Assembly (NCBI GenBank): GCA_036171275.1
Contig: JAVHQT010000027.1
Coordinates: 44,338 to 108,337, forward strand
Direction: 5' to 3'
Source of the DNA: PALSA-1006 sp036171275
GTDB taxonomy: Bacteria > Pseudomonadota > Gammaproteobacteria > Burkholderiales > Gallionellaceae
DNA length: 64,000 nucleotides
Positions 1 to 8,438 of the stretch are shown piece by piece. The notes beneath the pieces are model-generated. The model did no database searches. It had not been told where the DNA came from and was given only the letters and a program-made list of their open reading frames with translations. Each line of letters opens with the position of its first letter. Position 1 is the stretch's first letter. Both the position numbers and the translations under genes were made by a program.

Positions 1-813
1 CTCTGGGCCTTTTGCCGGATCAATTCCCAAGGCTTGCCATTCTTCATCTTGAATTTCAGGCACGACATATTCAGCAATGCCAAAAGAGGTCAGTATTTTC
101 TCTGCCAAGGAAACAATGGTAACTAAGGGTTGACCAATGGCGGCCTCCTCATTCTCGGAATCATGGTGATAGCGCAAAACCGCGACAATCGTTTCCGGCA
201 AATCCCAAATTCGCGCCAATTCCGCACCAATTTCGGCATGATTCATTTCCAGCAGCTCATTTTCAATTTCAATTGCCGGGCGAGTGGGTTCGGCCAGCAA
301 CCGAGAGTGCAATTGGTTGCTACTTTCTTGATCGAGTTGATTGAGCACCATATAGCCAATGTCATGCAGCAAACCCGATAAAAAAATCTCATCATCGAGC
401 GGGCGCGTGTACCGTGGCATCGCTTGGCTAATGGCGCGCATCGCCAAGGAAATGGCCAAGCTGTGCAGCCACAAACCTTGCACATCAAGCTTGCCAGCCG
501 GCTTTTTAACCAAGGATGACATCACTGCAATGCCCATCGTCACGGATTTAACACGGGTAATCCCCAGCAACATCGCCGCATCAGTAACGGAAGAAACGCG
601 TTTCGACGCGCCAAATAAAGGGGTATTGGCCAAGCCGATAATTTTAGCGGCAATTTGCGGATCCTTTTCAATTAGCTTGAGCATGGCGCGTTCACCGTCA
701 TCACTTTCCAGATCGAGCGCTAAGATTTTCTGTGCAATCACCGGCATTGCAGGCAGCGTGTCCAGGTGGTAAATCGCCTTTTTCAATGTCACGAGTTGAT
801 TGTTTGTATTCAT
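1..813 (-). CDS. HDOD domain signalling protein (partial, C-terminus outside window)
   Basis: The reading frame is open from an ATG at 813 to the left edge, giving the first 271 residues. It starts after a strong GGAGG ribosome site. The protein matches the HDOD family (HD-related output domain): helices with LPAMPVIAQKIL near residues 20-31, the IEKDPQIAAKIIGLAN segment near 48-63, and the LLHDIG motif with the His-Asp pair at 150-151. HDOD proteins are cytoplasmic signalling proteins, often linked to stress, motility or cyclic-di-GMP responses. No receiver or other domain precedes the HDOD region, and what follows it lies outside the window. The gene is on the same strand as regBA, 222 bp downstream of regA, so read-through is possible. 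Confidence 0.85.
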   Translation of the reverse strand, partial: MNTNNQLVTLKKAIYHLDTLPAMPVIAQKILALDLESDDGERAMLKLIEKDPQIAAKIIGLANTPLFGASKRVSSVTDAAMLLGITRVKSVTMGIAVMSSLVKKPAGKLDVQGLWLHSLAISLAMRAISQAMPRYTRPLDDEIFLSGLLHDIGYMVLNQLDQESSNQLHSRLLAEPTRPAIEIENELLEMNHAEIGAELARIWDLPETIVAVLRYHHDSENEEAAIGQPLVTIVSLAEKILTSFGIAEYVVPEIQDEEWQALGIDPAKGPE

Positions 814-1035
814 TTAATTTGCCTCCGCAAATAATCTATTTCTAAAATAATTAAGGTTTGCATTCTAATCAAACTCTTTAGGAAGTGCAGATTTATTCCG
901 TTCTGGCTTGCCAAGACCTGGAGAAATTAACCAAAGAACTCTGCGCAGAGGATGCTGTTAAGCTATTGATTTATAATCTATTTATTCCATTATGATTCAG
1001 CAAGTTGCGCACGAATGAAATCAAGCAGCGTTTCC

Positions 1036-1608
1036 TTAAATTGAATCCGTTCCCGTTCCACCGCTGGCAAACAGCGGTTGTTTGCTTAATTTGCGTTGCA
1101 AGGTTCGCCTGTGCATATTTAACAAGCGCGCGGTAGCGGAAATATTGCCCTGCTGCTCTGCCAAAACGCGGTTGATATGCTCCCATTCCAACCGTCCAAC
1201 ACACGTCGGTGCTTCAATTAAAGGCAATTGCGCATTGGGCGCACGGTCAAACGCCGCCACAATTTCATCAGCATTGGCGGGCTTAGCCAAATAGTGCGTT
1301 GCGCCTAATTTAATGGCTTCCACGGCAGTGGCAATGCTGGCGTAGCCGGTTAATACCACAATGCGCGTCTCCGAATCTAAGCCATGCAAGGCCTTAATTA
1401 ACACCAAGCCGGACGCGCCATTCATTTTTAAATCGACCACTGCGTATTCTGGTGGATTCGCCAAAGCCAAGGGCAAGGCGTGTTCTACGCTGTGCGCCAC
1501 CGTTACCACAAAGCCGCGCTTACCCAAGGCTTTTGCCAATACCGTGCAAAACACCGTGTCATCATCGACCAATAATAAAGTCGTGTCTTCATCAATCAGC
1601 AGGCTCAT
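1036..1608 (-). CDS. regA: RegA/PrrA-type redox response regulator
   Basis: This 190-residue protein has an N-terminal receiver domain (about 8-125) with acidic residues near 15-17, phospho-acceptor Asp59 in AVVDLKM, and a conserved Lys in the LAKP motif. A C-terminal Fis-like helix-turn-helix (about 145-178) contains HRRTLQRKLSK, the DNA-recognition helix highly conserved in the RegA/PrrA/ActR family. Family members control switches between aerobic and anaerobic energy metabolism. The ATG overlaps the regB stop as ATGA, so the pair is translationally coupled. The family assignment is strong. The regulon here is unknown, although the divergent rnf operon is an obvious candidate. Confidence 0.93.
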   Translation of the reverse strand: MSLLIDEDTTLLLVDDDTVFCTVLAKALGKRGFVVTVAHSVEHALPLALANPPEYAVVDLKMNGASGLVLIKALHGLDSETRIVVLTGYASIATAVEAIKLGATHYLAKPANADEIVAAFDRAPNAQLPLIEAPTCVGRLEWEHINRVLAEQQGNISATARLLNMHRRTLQRKLSKQPLFASGGTGTDSI

Positions 1609-2924
1609 GCTTGTTTTTCCCGAGGCAACAAAACCTCCGTGGTGGTGCCGCCGCCTTTGCGATTATATAAACGCACATTACCGCCCAATTGTTCAATGGT
1701 GGCATTGGCTAAAAACAAGCCCAAACCTCTTCCAGACTGTTTTGTGGTAAAAAAAGCAGCGCCTAAATTAGCGGCAACTTCTGCCGTCAAACCGGTGCCA
1801 GCATCTTCAATTTTGAAAATTAACTGCGTCTCGTCCCAGTCCAAATAAAGGTTAATGTCTGCGGGCGACGCATCCGCTGCGTTATTTAGTACATTTAACA
1901 GCGCCGCGCGCAAGGCCGTATTTTGCGGCAATTTCGGTGTAACTCCTTGATTTATATGAATAAAATTATATTTCGCCGTTGGGCGCAACAACTGCCATTC
2001 ATCTAAAGTATCGCGCATAAATTGCGTCCAAGATTGTGCTGCTCCGCGCGCGGAATCTTGGGCTTTTGCGAGCAACTTATCTAAAATCCGTTTGCAATTG
2101 CGCACTTGCCCATCGAGCAAAAGCAAACTGTCGCGCCATTCAGGCAGCGCATCGGTTTCACGTTGCAATTCGCCAATCACCACCGACAAGGTCGCCAGTG
2201 GTGTGCCCATTTCGTGCGCCGCACTGGCAGCCTGCAAACCCAGCGCCACAATTTGCTCGTTGCGCAAGGTTTTCTCGCGCACACGCGCTAAAGTTTCGTC
2301 GCGCTGCCGCACCGCATTCGCCATTTTCACCACAAAATATGCCACCACGGTTGCGCTAATCACAAAGCCCAACCACATGCCAAAAATATGGATATTAAAC
2401 GCATCGGTTGCCGGCATTTCCTGCGCCATAGCAGCGTGATCCATCATTTCATCCATACCGTGATTCGCATGAGAAAGCGCATTTGGCAGCGGCACATAAT
2501 ATTGCATTAGCAGCGTGTAACAGGTGGTGGTTAGCAGCGCCATTGGCCAAACAAAGCGTGGCGGCAGGCTGGCTGCCGCAATCACTAAAGGCAATAAATA
2601 CAAGGAGATAAACGGATTGGTTGAGCCGCCTGAAAAGTACAGCAAGGCGGATAATGCCGCGACATCAGCACATAATTGCGCAAATAATTCACCGTTTGAA
2701 ACCGGATAAGTTGAATGCAGGCGCCACCAAGAGAACAAATTAAACGTCGCCAACAGCGCAATCGCGATCATCATTTGCAGCCAAGGTAAGGTCAGCGCCA
2801 AAAAATAATGCACCAACAACAACGTGGCGCATTGAACAAAAATGGCAATCAATCGCAAGGTGATCAGACGTTGCAGCTGCGCGTGTCCGGTTTGAGTCAA
2901 TGCAAACGATGAATTCATATACAC
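1605..2924 (-). CDS. regB: RegB/PrrB-type redox sensor histidine kinase
   Basis: This is a 439-residue inner-membrane kinase with about six N-terminal membrane segments (about 25-200), a dimerisation/phosphoacceptor region and a C-terminal ATPase domain. Diagnostic RegB features are all present: the heptapeptide GGSTNPF at 99-105 (the quinone-sensing GGxxNPF motif), phospho-acceptor His237 in AAHEMGTPLA, and a redox-box cysteine, Cys277, in NCKRIL. The GLGLF box lies near the C-terminus. The loop between the last two membrane segments (about 148-172) is unusually Met/His rich. A copy of the 29-bp dispersed repeat lies inside the ATPase-domain coding region (1939-1967). It is transcribed ahead of regA with a 4-bp overlap. 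Confidence 0.93.
   Translation of the reverse strand: MYMNSSFALTQTGHAQLQRLITLRLIAIFVQCATLLLVHYFLALTLPWLQMMIAIALLATFNLFSWWRLHSTYPVSNGELFAQLCADVAALSALLYFSGGSTNPFISLYLLPLVIAAASLPPRFVWPMALLTTTCYTLLMQYYVPLPNALSHANHGMDEMMDHAAMAQEMPATDAFNIHIFGMWLGFVISATVVAYFVVKMANAVRQRDETLARVREKTLRNEQIVALGLQAASAAHEMGTPLATLSVVIGELQRETDALPEWRDSLLLLDGQVRNCKRILDKLLAKAQDSARGAAQSWTQFMRDTLDEWQLLRPTAKYNFIHINQGVTPKLPQNTALRAALLNVLNNAADASPADINLYLDWDETQLIFKIEDAGTGLTAEVAANLGAAFFTTKQSGRGLGLFLANATIEQLGGNVRLYNRKGGGTTTEVLLPREKQA
1939..1967 (+). repeat. 29-bp dispersed repeat, copy 1 (inside regB)
   Basis: This copy matches the family start TAACTCCTTGATT and then a shifted A/T tail. It lies in the antisense orientation within regB, where it encodes residues around KYNFIHINQGVT. 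The opposite strand reads AATCAAGGAGTTA, an exact fit to the IHF consensus WATCAANNNNTTR. Confidence 0.6.
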
Positions 2925-3102
2925 CTTGTTTATTTAAGCAGCGCTTCCTAAAAAGATTTAGGGTTTAGTTATTGGCAATGCGCCGAGAATCGACGTTTGA
3001 TTATCGCAGATCAGCCCTTGAAATCAATCGCAAACGCCTTGTTAAGGGTGCGACAAAATGCCGCATAGGCAACCGATTTGTTTAGCGATATCGTCTTACC
3101 CG

Positions 3103-3165
3103 CCAAGTCGCTCGCCGAGCCGCCGAATCTCCTCCTAGAATTTCTTTCGCCAGCGAGTGACTTGG
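3103..3165. repeat. Imperfect inverted repeat in the regB-rsxA intergenic region
   Basis: The left arm CCAAGTCGCTCGC (3103-3115) pairs with the right arm GCGAGTGACTTGG (3153-3165) with one mismatch, over a 37-base loop, and is followed by five T residues. It could be a weak terminator, a regulator-binding dyad or a decayed repeat. The rest of the 352-bp regB-rsxA gap (2925-3276) holds the rsxA promoter and no gene that I can support. Confidence 0.5.
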
Positions 3166-3221
3166 TTTTTAACTCCCCTCATCCCTTTCTTTTTTCACCT
3201 TTCCCTATTCCCCAAACAGGG

Positions 3222-3250
3222 TTGAATCGCTGAATTATTCAGTGGATAAT
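3222..3250 (+). promoter_or_regulatory. Probable sigma-70 promoter of the rsx/rnf operon
   Basis: A -35-like TTGAAT (3222-3227) is followed by 17 bases and a -10-like GATAAT (3245-3250). Immediately after comes the GC-rich discriminator CGCGCCC. It sits 26 bp before the rsxA ATG. Confidence 0.6.
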
Positions 3251-3276
3251 CGCGCCCTTCGAAAAGGGTCGATCGT

Positions 3277-3852
3277 ATGACTGAATATCTGCTAATCCTG
3301 GTCAGCACTGTTTTTGTAAACAACATTGTGATGGTCAAAATTCTCGGACTGTGTCCGTTCATGGGCGTTTCCAAAAAACTGGAAGCAGCGGTTGGCATGG
3401 GCGCGGCAACCACCTTTGTGCTGACATTGGGCTCTGGCGCAAGCTATTTAATTAGCCATTATTTGCTCGGCCCAGATCTCGCTTATCTCACTACCTTATC
3501 GTTTATTGTCGTGATTGCTGGCATTGTGCAATTCACCGAAATGGTGGTGCAAAAAACCAGCCCGTCTTTGTATCAGGTGCTCGGCATTTATCTGCCGCTG
3601 ATTACCACCAACTGCGCCGTACTCGGTATCCCTTTGCTAAACGTGCAAGCAAAGCATGATTTTATCGAATCCTTGCTGTTTGGTTTCGGTGGCTCAATTG
3701 GCTTCACCTTAGTCATGGTTTTATTCGCAGGGATTCGCGAACGACTGGAAGGTGCCGACGTTCCCGGCATTTTTAAAGGCTCGGCCATCGCCTTTATTAC
3801 AGCGGGTTTAATGAGCTTGTCCTTCATGGGTTTCTCGGGCTTGGTGAAATGA
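3277..3852 (+). CDS. rsxA: Rnf/Rsx complex subunit A
   Basis: This 191-residue membrane protein has about six membrane segments. It is one of the two homologous Na+-translocating-NQR-D/E-like subunits of the Rnf complex, which couples ferredoxin/NADH electron transfer to ion movement across the inner membrane and in enterics also reduces SoxR. The paired motif regions VNNIVMVKILGLCPFMG near the N-terminus and TTNCAVLG mid-protein, each with a conserved cysteine, are typical. An AAGGG ribosome site precedes the ATG. Its stop overlaps the rsxB start as ATGA. Length matches the family (about 193). Confidence 0.96.
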   Translation: MTEYLLILVSTVFVNNIVMVKILGLCPFMGVSKKLEAAVGMGAATTFVLTLGSGASYLISHYLLGPDLAYLTTLSFIVVIAGIVQFTEMVVQKTSPSLYQVLGIYLPLITTNCAVLGIPLLNVQAKHDFIESLLFGFGGSIGFTLVMVLFAGIRERLEGADVPGIFKGSAIAFITAGLMSLSFMGFSGLVK

Positions 3853-4397
3853 TCACCGCCTTGTGGGTTATGGTCAGTATCGCCTTATTTCTAGGGGCGG
3901 CGCTGGGCTATTCTGCGATCAAGTTCAAAGTTCAAGGCAATCCTTTAGTCGATAAAATCGACGCCGTGTTACCCCAAACTCAATGCGGTCAATGCGGCTT
4001 TCCTGGCTGCAAACCCTATGCCACGGCGATTGCCTCAGGCGAAGCCCCAATCAATCAATGCCCGCCCGGCGGCGAAGAAGGCATTCACAAACTAGCCGAT
4101 TTGCTCGGAAAAGAATTTATTCCCTTTGGCGATGGCGCTGCGCCTAAAGCAAAATCGGTTGCCTTTATCGACGAATCCACCTGCATCGGCTGTACTTTAT
4201 GTATTCAAGCCTGCCCAGTGGATGCCATCGTCGGCGCTGCAAAACAAATTCACACCATCATTGCGCCGCAATGCACCGGCTGCGAATTATGTCTTGCGCC
4301 CTGCCCTGTTGATTGCATTCGCATGGAAGTCATTCCAGAAGAAATTAGCAATTGGAAATGGCGCTATCCGGTAATCCCCTTAAAGGTGGCAGCATGA
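3849..4397 (+). CDS. rsxB: Rnf/Rsx complex iron-sulfur subunit B
   Basis: This 182-residue protein has one N-terminal membrane anchor, then a four-cysteine Fe-S module with Cys46, 49, 54 and 71 (CGQCGFPGC...C). Two bacterial-ferredoxin 4Fe-4S motifs follow: CIGCTLCIQACP near 112-123 and CTGCELCLAPCP near 142-153. RnfB is the electron-entry ferredoxin-like subunit on the cytoplasmic face. It is coupled by 4-bp overlaps to rsxA upstream and rsxC downstream. Confidence 0.97.
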   Translation: MITALWVMVSIALFLGAALGYSAIKFKVQGNPLVDKIDAVLPQTQCGQCGFPGCKPYATAIASGEAPINQCPPGGEEGIHKLADLLGKEFIPFGDGAAPKAKSVAFIDESTCIGCTLCIQACPVDAIVGAAKQIHTIIAPQCTGCELCLAPCPVDCIRMEVIPEEISNWKWRYPVIPLKVAA

Positions 4398-5980
4398 ACG
4401 CGCCTTTTAAATTTCACGGCGGCATTCATCCGCCCACGCACAAAACCGAATCCAATACCCGTCCGATTGCGCTGGCGAACTTGCCTGCCAAATTAGTCAT
4501 TCCCTTGCACCAACATGCTGGCAAGCGCGCCAAACCCTGTGTCAGCGTTGGCGATTACGTCTTAAAAGGACAGAAGATTGGACGACCAGAAGGTCGCCTA
4601 TCCAGCGCTGTGCACGCGTCCACTTCAGGCACAGTCACTGCAATTGACAATCAACTAGTTGCCCATCAATCAGGATTATCGGATCTTTGCGTCACCCTGA
4701 TTCCTGACGGTCTAGATCAATGGATCGACCATCACGGTGTCGATTACCAGCACACTGACCACAGCACTTTGCGCCATTTATTGCGCCAAGCCGGCGTGGT
4801 GGGTTTGGGTGGCGCGACCTTTCCAAGCGACTTAAAGGCGTACGGAAACTCCAATAAAATCAAGTACTTAGTTTTAAACGGTGCAGAATGCGAGCCTTAT
4901 ATCACCTGCGATGATTTGCTAATGCGCGAACGCGCAGCCGACATTGTGCGGGGCGCGGAAGTGTTGCGAGAATTATTGTATGCAGAAGCAATTTTAATCG
5001 GCATTGAAGACAATAAACCTGACGCCATTGCCGCCCTGCAGCAAGCGGTGCACGCCAGTCAACATTCAGCGATTCAGGTGATCAGCGTGCCGACGATTTA
5101 CCCTAGCGGTGGCGCGAAACAACTGATTCGCCTCTTAACAGGCATCGAAGTGCCTGCAGGCGTGCGTTCCACCGAGCTTGGCGTGCAATGCTTTAATGTA
5201 GCGACAGCGTACAGCGTTTGGCGCGCCCTTCATTTTGGTGAACCGGTGTTATCACGCATTGTCACCGTCACCGGCAATGTCGCCCAGCCGCAAAATTTCG
5301 AAGTTTTATTGGGAACACCCGTGCAAGATTTAGTCCAGCAAGCTGGCAGCTTGCCTAATACTAACGGGCATATTATGGGTGGGCCGATGATGGGTGTTTC
5401 GCTGCCCTCAGACCAAGTCGGCATCACCAAAGCCACCAACTGTATTATTGAATCATCGCCTACGCTTTTCCCGCCCGCAGCGCCGACTTTGCCGTGCATT
5501 CGTTGCACCCGTTGCGCGGAAGTGTGCCCTGCAGAACTGCAACCGCAAGATTTATATTGGTTTGCCAAAGCCAAAAATTTTGGCAAAGCCCAAGAATTCC
5601 ACCTATTCGATTGCATTGAATGTGGTGCATGCGCTTACGTTTGCCCCAGCAACATTCCCTTAGTCACATTTTACCGTTTTGCCAAAAGCGAAATTTCCGA
5701 ACGCGAACGTGAAACGCAAGCCGCTGAACAAGCGCGCGAACGGCACGAATTCCGGCAATTGCGCATCGAGCGCGAGAAACAGGAGAAAGCCGAAAAATTA
5801 GCGCAAAAAGAAAAAGCCGCAGAAACTGCTAAATTAGCGGCACTGGTCACGGCGAATACCGAAGAAATTGATCCTGACGAAGCCATTCAACAGCGCATTG
5901 ATGCCGCACTAGCACGCGCCAAAGAACACGCCGCGATCAACACAGCACCCAATCCTGCGTCTCAATCTACCGAACCGTAA
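4394..5980 (+). CDS. rsxC: Rnf/Rsx complex subunit C, NADH/flavin-binding Fe-S protein
   Basis: The ATG at 4394 is preferred over an in-frame ATG at 4352 because it overlaps the rsxB stop as ATGA and follows an AAAGGTGG ribosome site. The result is 528 residues. The order is an N-terminal barrel-sandwich region starting FHGGIHPP, an NuoF-like flavin/NADH-binding Rossmann and SLBB region, and two 4Fe-4S motifs CIRCTRCAEVCP (about 367-378) and CIECGACAYVCP (about 406-417). A charged Glu/Lys/Ala-rich coiled tail (about 435-500) ends the protein. RnfC is the peripheral NADH-oxidising subunit. Tail length varies strongly in this family, and here it is short to medium. Confidence 0.96.
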   Translation: MNAPFKFHGGIHPPTHKTESNTRPIALANLPAKLVIPLHQHAGKRAKPCVSVGDYVLKGQKIGRPEGRLSSAVHASTSGTVTAIDNQLVAHQSGLSDLCVTLIPDGLDQWIDHHGVDYQHTDHSTLRHLLRQAGVVGLGGATFPSDLKAYGNSNKIKYLVLNGAECEPYITCDDLLMRERAADIVRGAEVLRELLYAEAILIGIEDNKPDAIAALQQAVHASQHSAIQVISVPTIYPSGGAKQLIRLLTGIEVPAGVRSTELGVQCFNVATAYSVWRALHFGEPVLSRIVTVTGNVAQPQNFEVLLGTPVQDLVQQAGSLPNTNGHIMGGPMMGVSLPSDQVGITKATNCIIESSPTLFPPAAPTLPCIRCTRCAEVCPAELQPQDLYWFAKAKNFGKAQEFHLFDCIECGACAYVCPSNIPLVTFYRFAKSEISERERETQAAEQARERHEFRQLRIEREKQEKAEKLAQKEKAAETAKLAALVTANTEEIDPDEAIQQRIDAALARAKEHAAINTAPNPASQSTEP

Positions 5981-5986
5981 CTCACT

Positions 5987-7015
5987 ATGTGGCTTTCTCC
6001 TTTTATCACTCGATCCTCCAGCGTCAGTGCAATCATGCTCAAAGTTTTGCTGGCGCTTATTCCTGGCATAGCCTTGTATGTTTGGTATTTCGGCCCAGCC
6101 ATTTTGGTCTCGTTGACCTTAGCTTCACTGACCGCGTTAGCCACCGAAGCGGCGATGTTGCATTTGCGGCAGCGCCCGCTCAAGCCCTTTTTATCTGATA
6201 ACAGCGCCTTGCTGACTGCTTGGCTGCTGGCCTTATCGATTCCGCCACTTGCACCTTGGTGGTTGATCGTAGTCGGCACCGCATTTTCAATTGCCGTTTC
6301 CAAACATTTGTATGGTGGCTTAGGCAGCAACCCCTTTAATCCCGCGATGATTGGTTATGCGGTGCTGATCATTTCTTTCCCCGTGCATATGACGCACTGG
6401 CTCAGTCCACACGCGATGGGCGGAGCAGAACTAGATTTGCTCGAACAACTCAACTACATTTTTAACGGGGTGTTGCCGCACGGTTTCACCCTAGATGCCG
6501 TCACCATGGCGACGCCGCTAGACACGCTAAAAACCCAATTGCATCTTGGTTTATCAGTAGGCGAAATTAAAAATATGCCGATTTATGGACGTTTAGCCGG
6601 CAAAGGCAGCGAAATGGTTGCGCTCGGTTTTGCCATTGGCGGGCTCTATTTATTGTGGAATCGAATCATTACCTGGCATTTACCGCTGGTGTATCTAGGC
6701 ACTTTGTTCCTCACCGCCGAAGTGTTTCACTTAATTGATCCGACTCACTACATCACGCCCTTATTCCACTGGTTTTCAGGTGCAGCGATGATTGGCGCAT
6801 TCTTTATTTTGACCGATCCCGTCACCTCCCCTACCACCGCCAAAGGAAAATTTATTTTTGCCGCCTGCGCTGGTTTATTAACCTATTTAATTCGCGTCTT
6901 CGGTGGCTTCCCCGATGGCATGGCGTTCGCCACATTGCTGATGAATATCTGCGTACCGCTGATTGATGCGTGGACACAACCTAAGGTATTTGGCCAAAAA
7001 GGAGTGAAGAAATGA
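5987..7015 (+). CDS. rsxD: Rnf/Rsx complex membrane flavoprotein subunit D
   Basis: This 342-residue membrane protein is homologous to NqrB. The covalent FMN attachment site is expected at Thr176 in VTMATPLDT. The GLGSNPFNPAMIGYA segment (about 111-125) and the C-terminal FFILTDPVTSPTT motif are characteristic. It begins 6 bp after rsxC and its stop overlaps the rsxG ATG. Length is close to the family norm of about 350. Confidence 0.96.
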   Translation: MWLSPFITRSSSVSAIMLKVLLALIPGIALYVWYFGPAILVSLTLASLTALATEAAMLHLRQRPLKPFLSDNSALLTAWLLALSIPPLAPWWLIVVGTAFSIAVSKHLYGGLGSNPFNPAMIGYAVLIISFPVHMTHWLSPHAMGGAELDLLEQLNYIFNGVLPHGFTLDAVTMATPLDTLKTQLHLGLSVGEIKNMPIYGRLAGKGSEMVALGFAIGGLYLLWNRIITWHLPLVYLGTLFLTAEVFHLIDPTHYITPLFHWFSGAAMIGAFFILTDPVTSPTTAKGKFIFAACAGLLTYLIRVFGGFPDGMAFATLLMNICVPLIDAWTQPKVFGQKGVKK

Positions 7016-7650
7016 AGCGACTTGCCCGCGCCAGTATTCAATCCGCCATCAATCTAGGGGCATTCGCCATCGTAGGCACCGCTATTTTAGCGTCGACTTT
7101 TTTCTTAACGCACGGTGAAATCGTTAGAAGCGAACAGGCTGAAAAACTTAAGCTCATTACGCAAATTGTTCCTAAGTCATTATTTAATAACGATATTATG
7201 CACGACGTTCTAGCTATTTCTCCCTCTGCTTTATTGGGCACAGAAGAGAACACCACGGCGTATCGCGCACGACTAGATGGTCAACCTGCAGCAGTGATTT
7301 TAGAAGCCATTGCGCCGGATGGTTACAGCGGCAAAATTTCACTGATTTTAGCGGTGCGCGCCAATGGCGAATTAGCTGGGGTGCGCGTCATTTCGCATAA
7401 AGAAACGCCAGGACTGGGCGATTACATCGAACTGCCCAAAAGCCCTTGGATTAAAGGTTTCGATGGCAAAGCCCGCCAAGCCGAAAAAGACGGTGCGTGG
7501 AAAGTCAAAAAAGACGGCGGACAATTTGATTACATGGCGGGCGCAACGATTACGCCCCGTGCTGTGATTAAAGCCACCCACAAGGTTTTGCTGTATTTCG
7601 CTGAAAATCGCGCGCAATTATTTGCTGATCCCGTTACAAAATTGAAATAG
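7012..7650 (+). CDS. rsxG: Rnf/Rsx complex FMN-binding subunit G
   Basis: This 212-residue protein has one N-terminal membrane segment (about 13-33) and a periplasmic FMN-binding domain homologous to NqrC. The flavinylation site is GAT with Thr179 as the predicted phosphoester-linked residue. It sits in DYMAGATITP, where the Ser/Thr usually found three residues before that Thr is Ala176. The motif SHKETPGLGDYIE (about 128-140) is conserved in RnfG. The start overlaps rsxD as ATGA, and rsxE begins 9 bp downstream after a GGAG ribosome site. Confidence 0.95.
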   Translation: MKRLARASIQSAINLGAFAIVGTAILASTFFLTHGEIVRSEQAEKLKLITQIVPKSLFNNDIMHDVLAISPSALLGTEENTTAYRARLDGQPAAVILEAIAPDGYSGKISLILAVRANGELAGVRVISHKETPGLGDYIELPKSPWIKGFDGKARQAEKDGAWKVKKDGGQFDYMAGATITPRAVIKATHKVLLYFAENRAQLFADPVTKLK

Positions 7651-7659
7651 GAGACCGAA

Positions 7660-8364
7660 ATGAACCTGCAAGAATACAAAGAGATTTTTTACAATGGCGT
7701 TTGGAAACAAAACACCGGTGTAGTTCAACTGCTCGGCTTATGCCCAATTTTGGCGGTCAGTAGCTCAGTGGTCAACGCCGTCAGTCTTGGTCTCGCCACC
7801 GCTATCGTCATGGCATTGAGCGGCGCCGCCATTGCACCGATTCGCAGTTTTGTACCCAATGAAATTCGTATTCCGGTGTTCATTTTAATCATCGCCGTCC
7901 TCGTCACGGTTGTGCAATATCTGATGAATGCTTATCTGTACAATTTGTATATTGTGCTCGGTATTTTTATACCTTTAATTGTCACCAACTGCATTGTATT
8001 GGCTCGGATAGAAGCCTTCGCCTCGAAAAATCCCCCACTGGCGTCAGCGTTAGATGGCTTTGCTATGGGCATGGGACTGACGGCAGTGCTGGCCATTTTG
8101 GGCGGAATGCGCGAAATTGTCGGGCATGGCACCTTACTTTCCGGCATTGATTTAGCCTTAGGAGAATCGACCAAAAGTTGGGTGATTCACGTCATTCCTG
8201 AGTATCACGGATTCTTATTAGCGATTTTGCCACCGGGCGCATTTATCGGACTAGGCTGCTTAATTGCCGGTAAAAATTGGCTAAACTTGCGCGCAGAACG
8301 CAAAACCAACGCTGCCAAAAATAATTCGCTTCCACTATCTGGCGGTGCATTAGCTGCCCACTAA
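7660..8364 (+). CDS. rsxE: Rnf/Rsx complex subunit E
   Basis: This 234-residue protein with about six membrane segments is the homologous partner of RsxA, with NTGVVQLLGLCPILAVSSS near residues 18-36 and VTNCIVLARIEAFAS mid-protein. Both elements carry the conserved cysteines found in the RnfA/RnfE pair. It is the last rnf subunit gene, and the downstream neighbour is nth, the usual gammaproteobacterial order. The C-terminus is charged and variable. Confidence 0.96.
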   Translation: MNLQEYKEIFYNGVWKQNTGVVQLLGLCPILAVSSSVVNAVSLGLATAIVMALSGAAIAPIRSFVPNEIRIPVFILIIAVLVTVVQYLMNAYLYNLYIVLGIFIPLIVTNCIVLARIEAFASKNPPLASALDGFAMGMGLTAVLAILGGMREIVGHGTLLSGIDLALGESTKSWVIHVIPEYHGFLLAILPPGAFIGLGCLIAGKNWLNLRAERKTNAAKNNSLPLSGGALAAH

Positions 8365-8402
8365 GCAGCAAATTCCTGATTTGATGCGGAAATAGCCTTG
8401 CC

Positions 8403-8429
8403 TAAGTACATGATTATAAAAGATTTTTT
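8403..8429 (+). repeat. 29-bp dispersed repeat, copy 2 (rsxE-nth gap)
   Basis: TAAGTACATGATTATAAAAG followed by a T-rich tail. It is the ATGATT subtype of the family and lies just upstream of the nth start codon. Confidence 0.6.
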
Positions 8430-8438
8430 GAAAGCATC

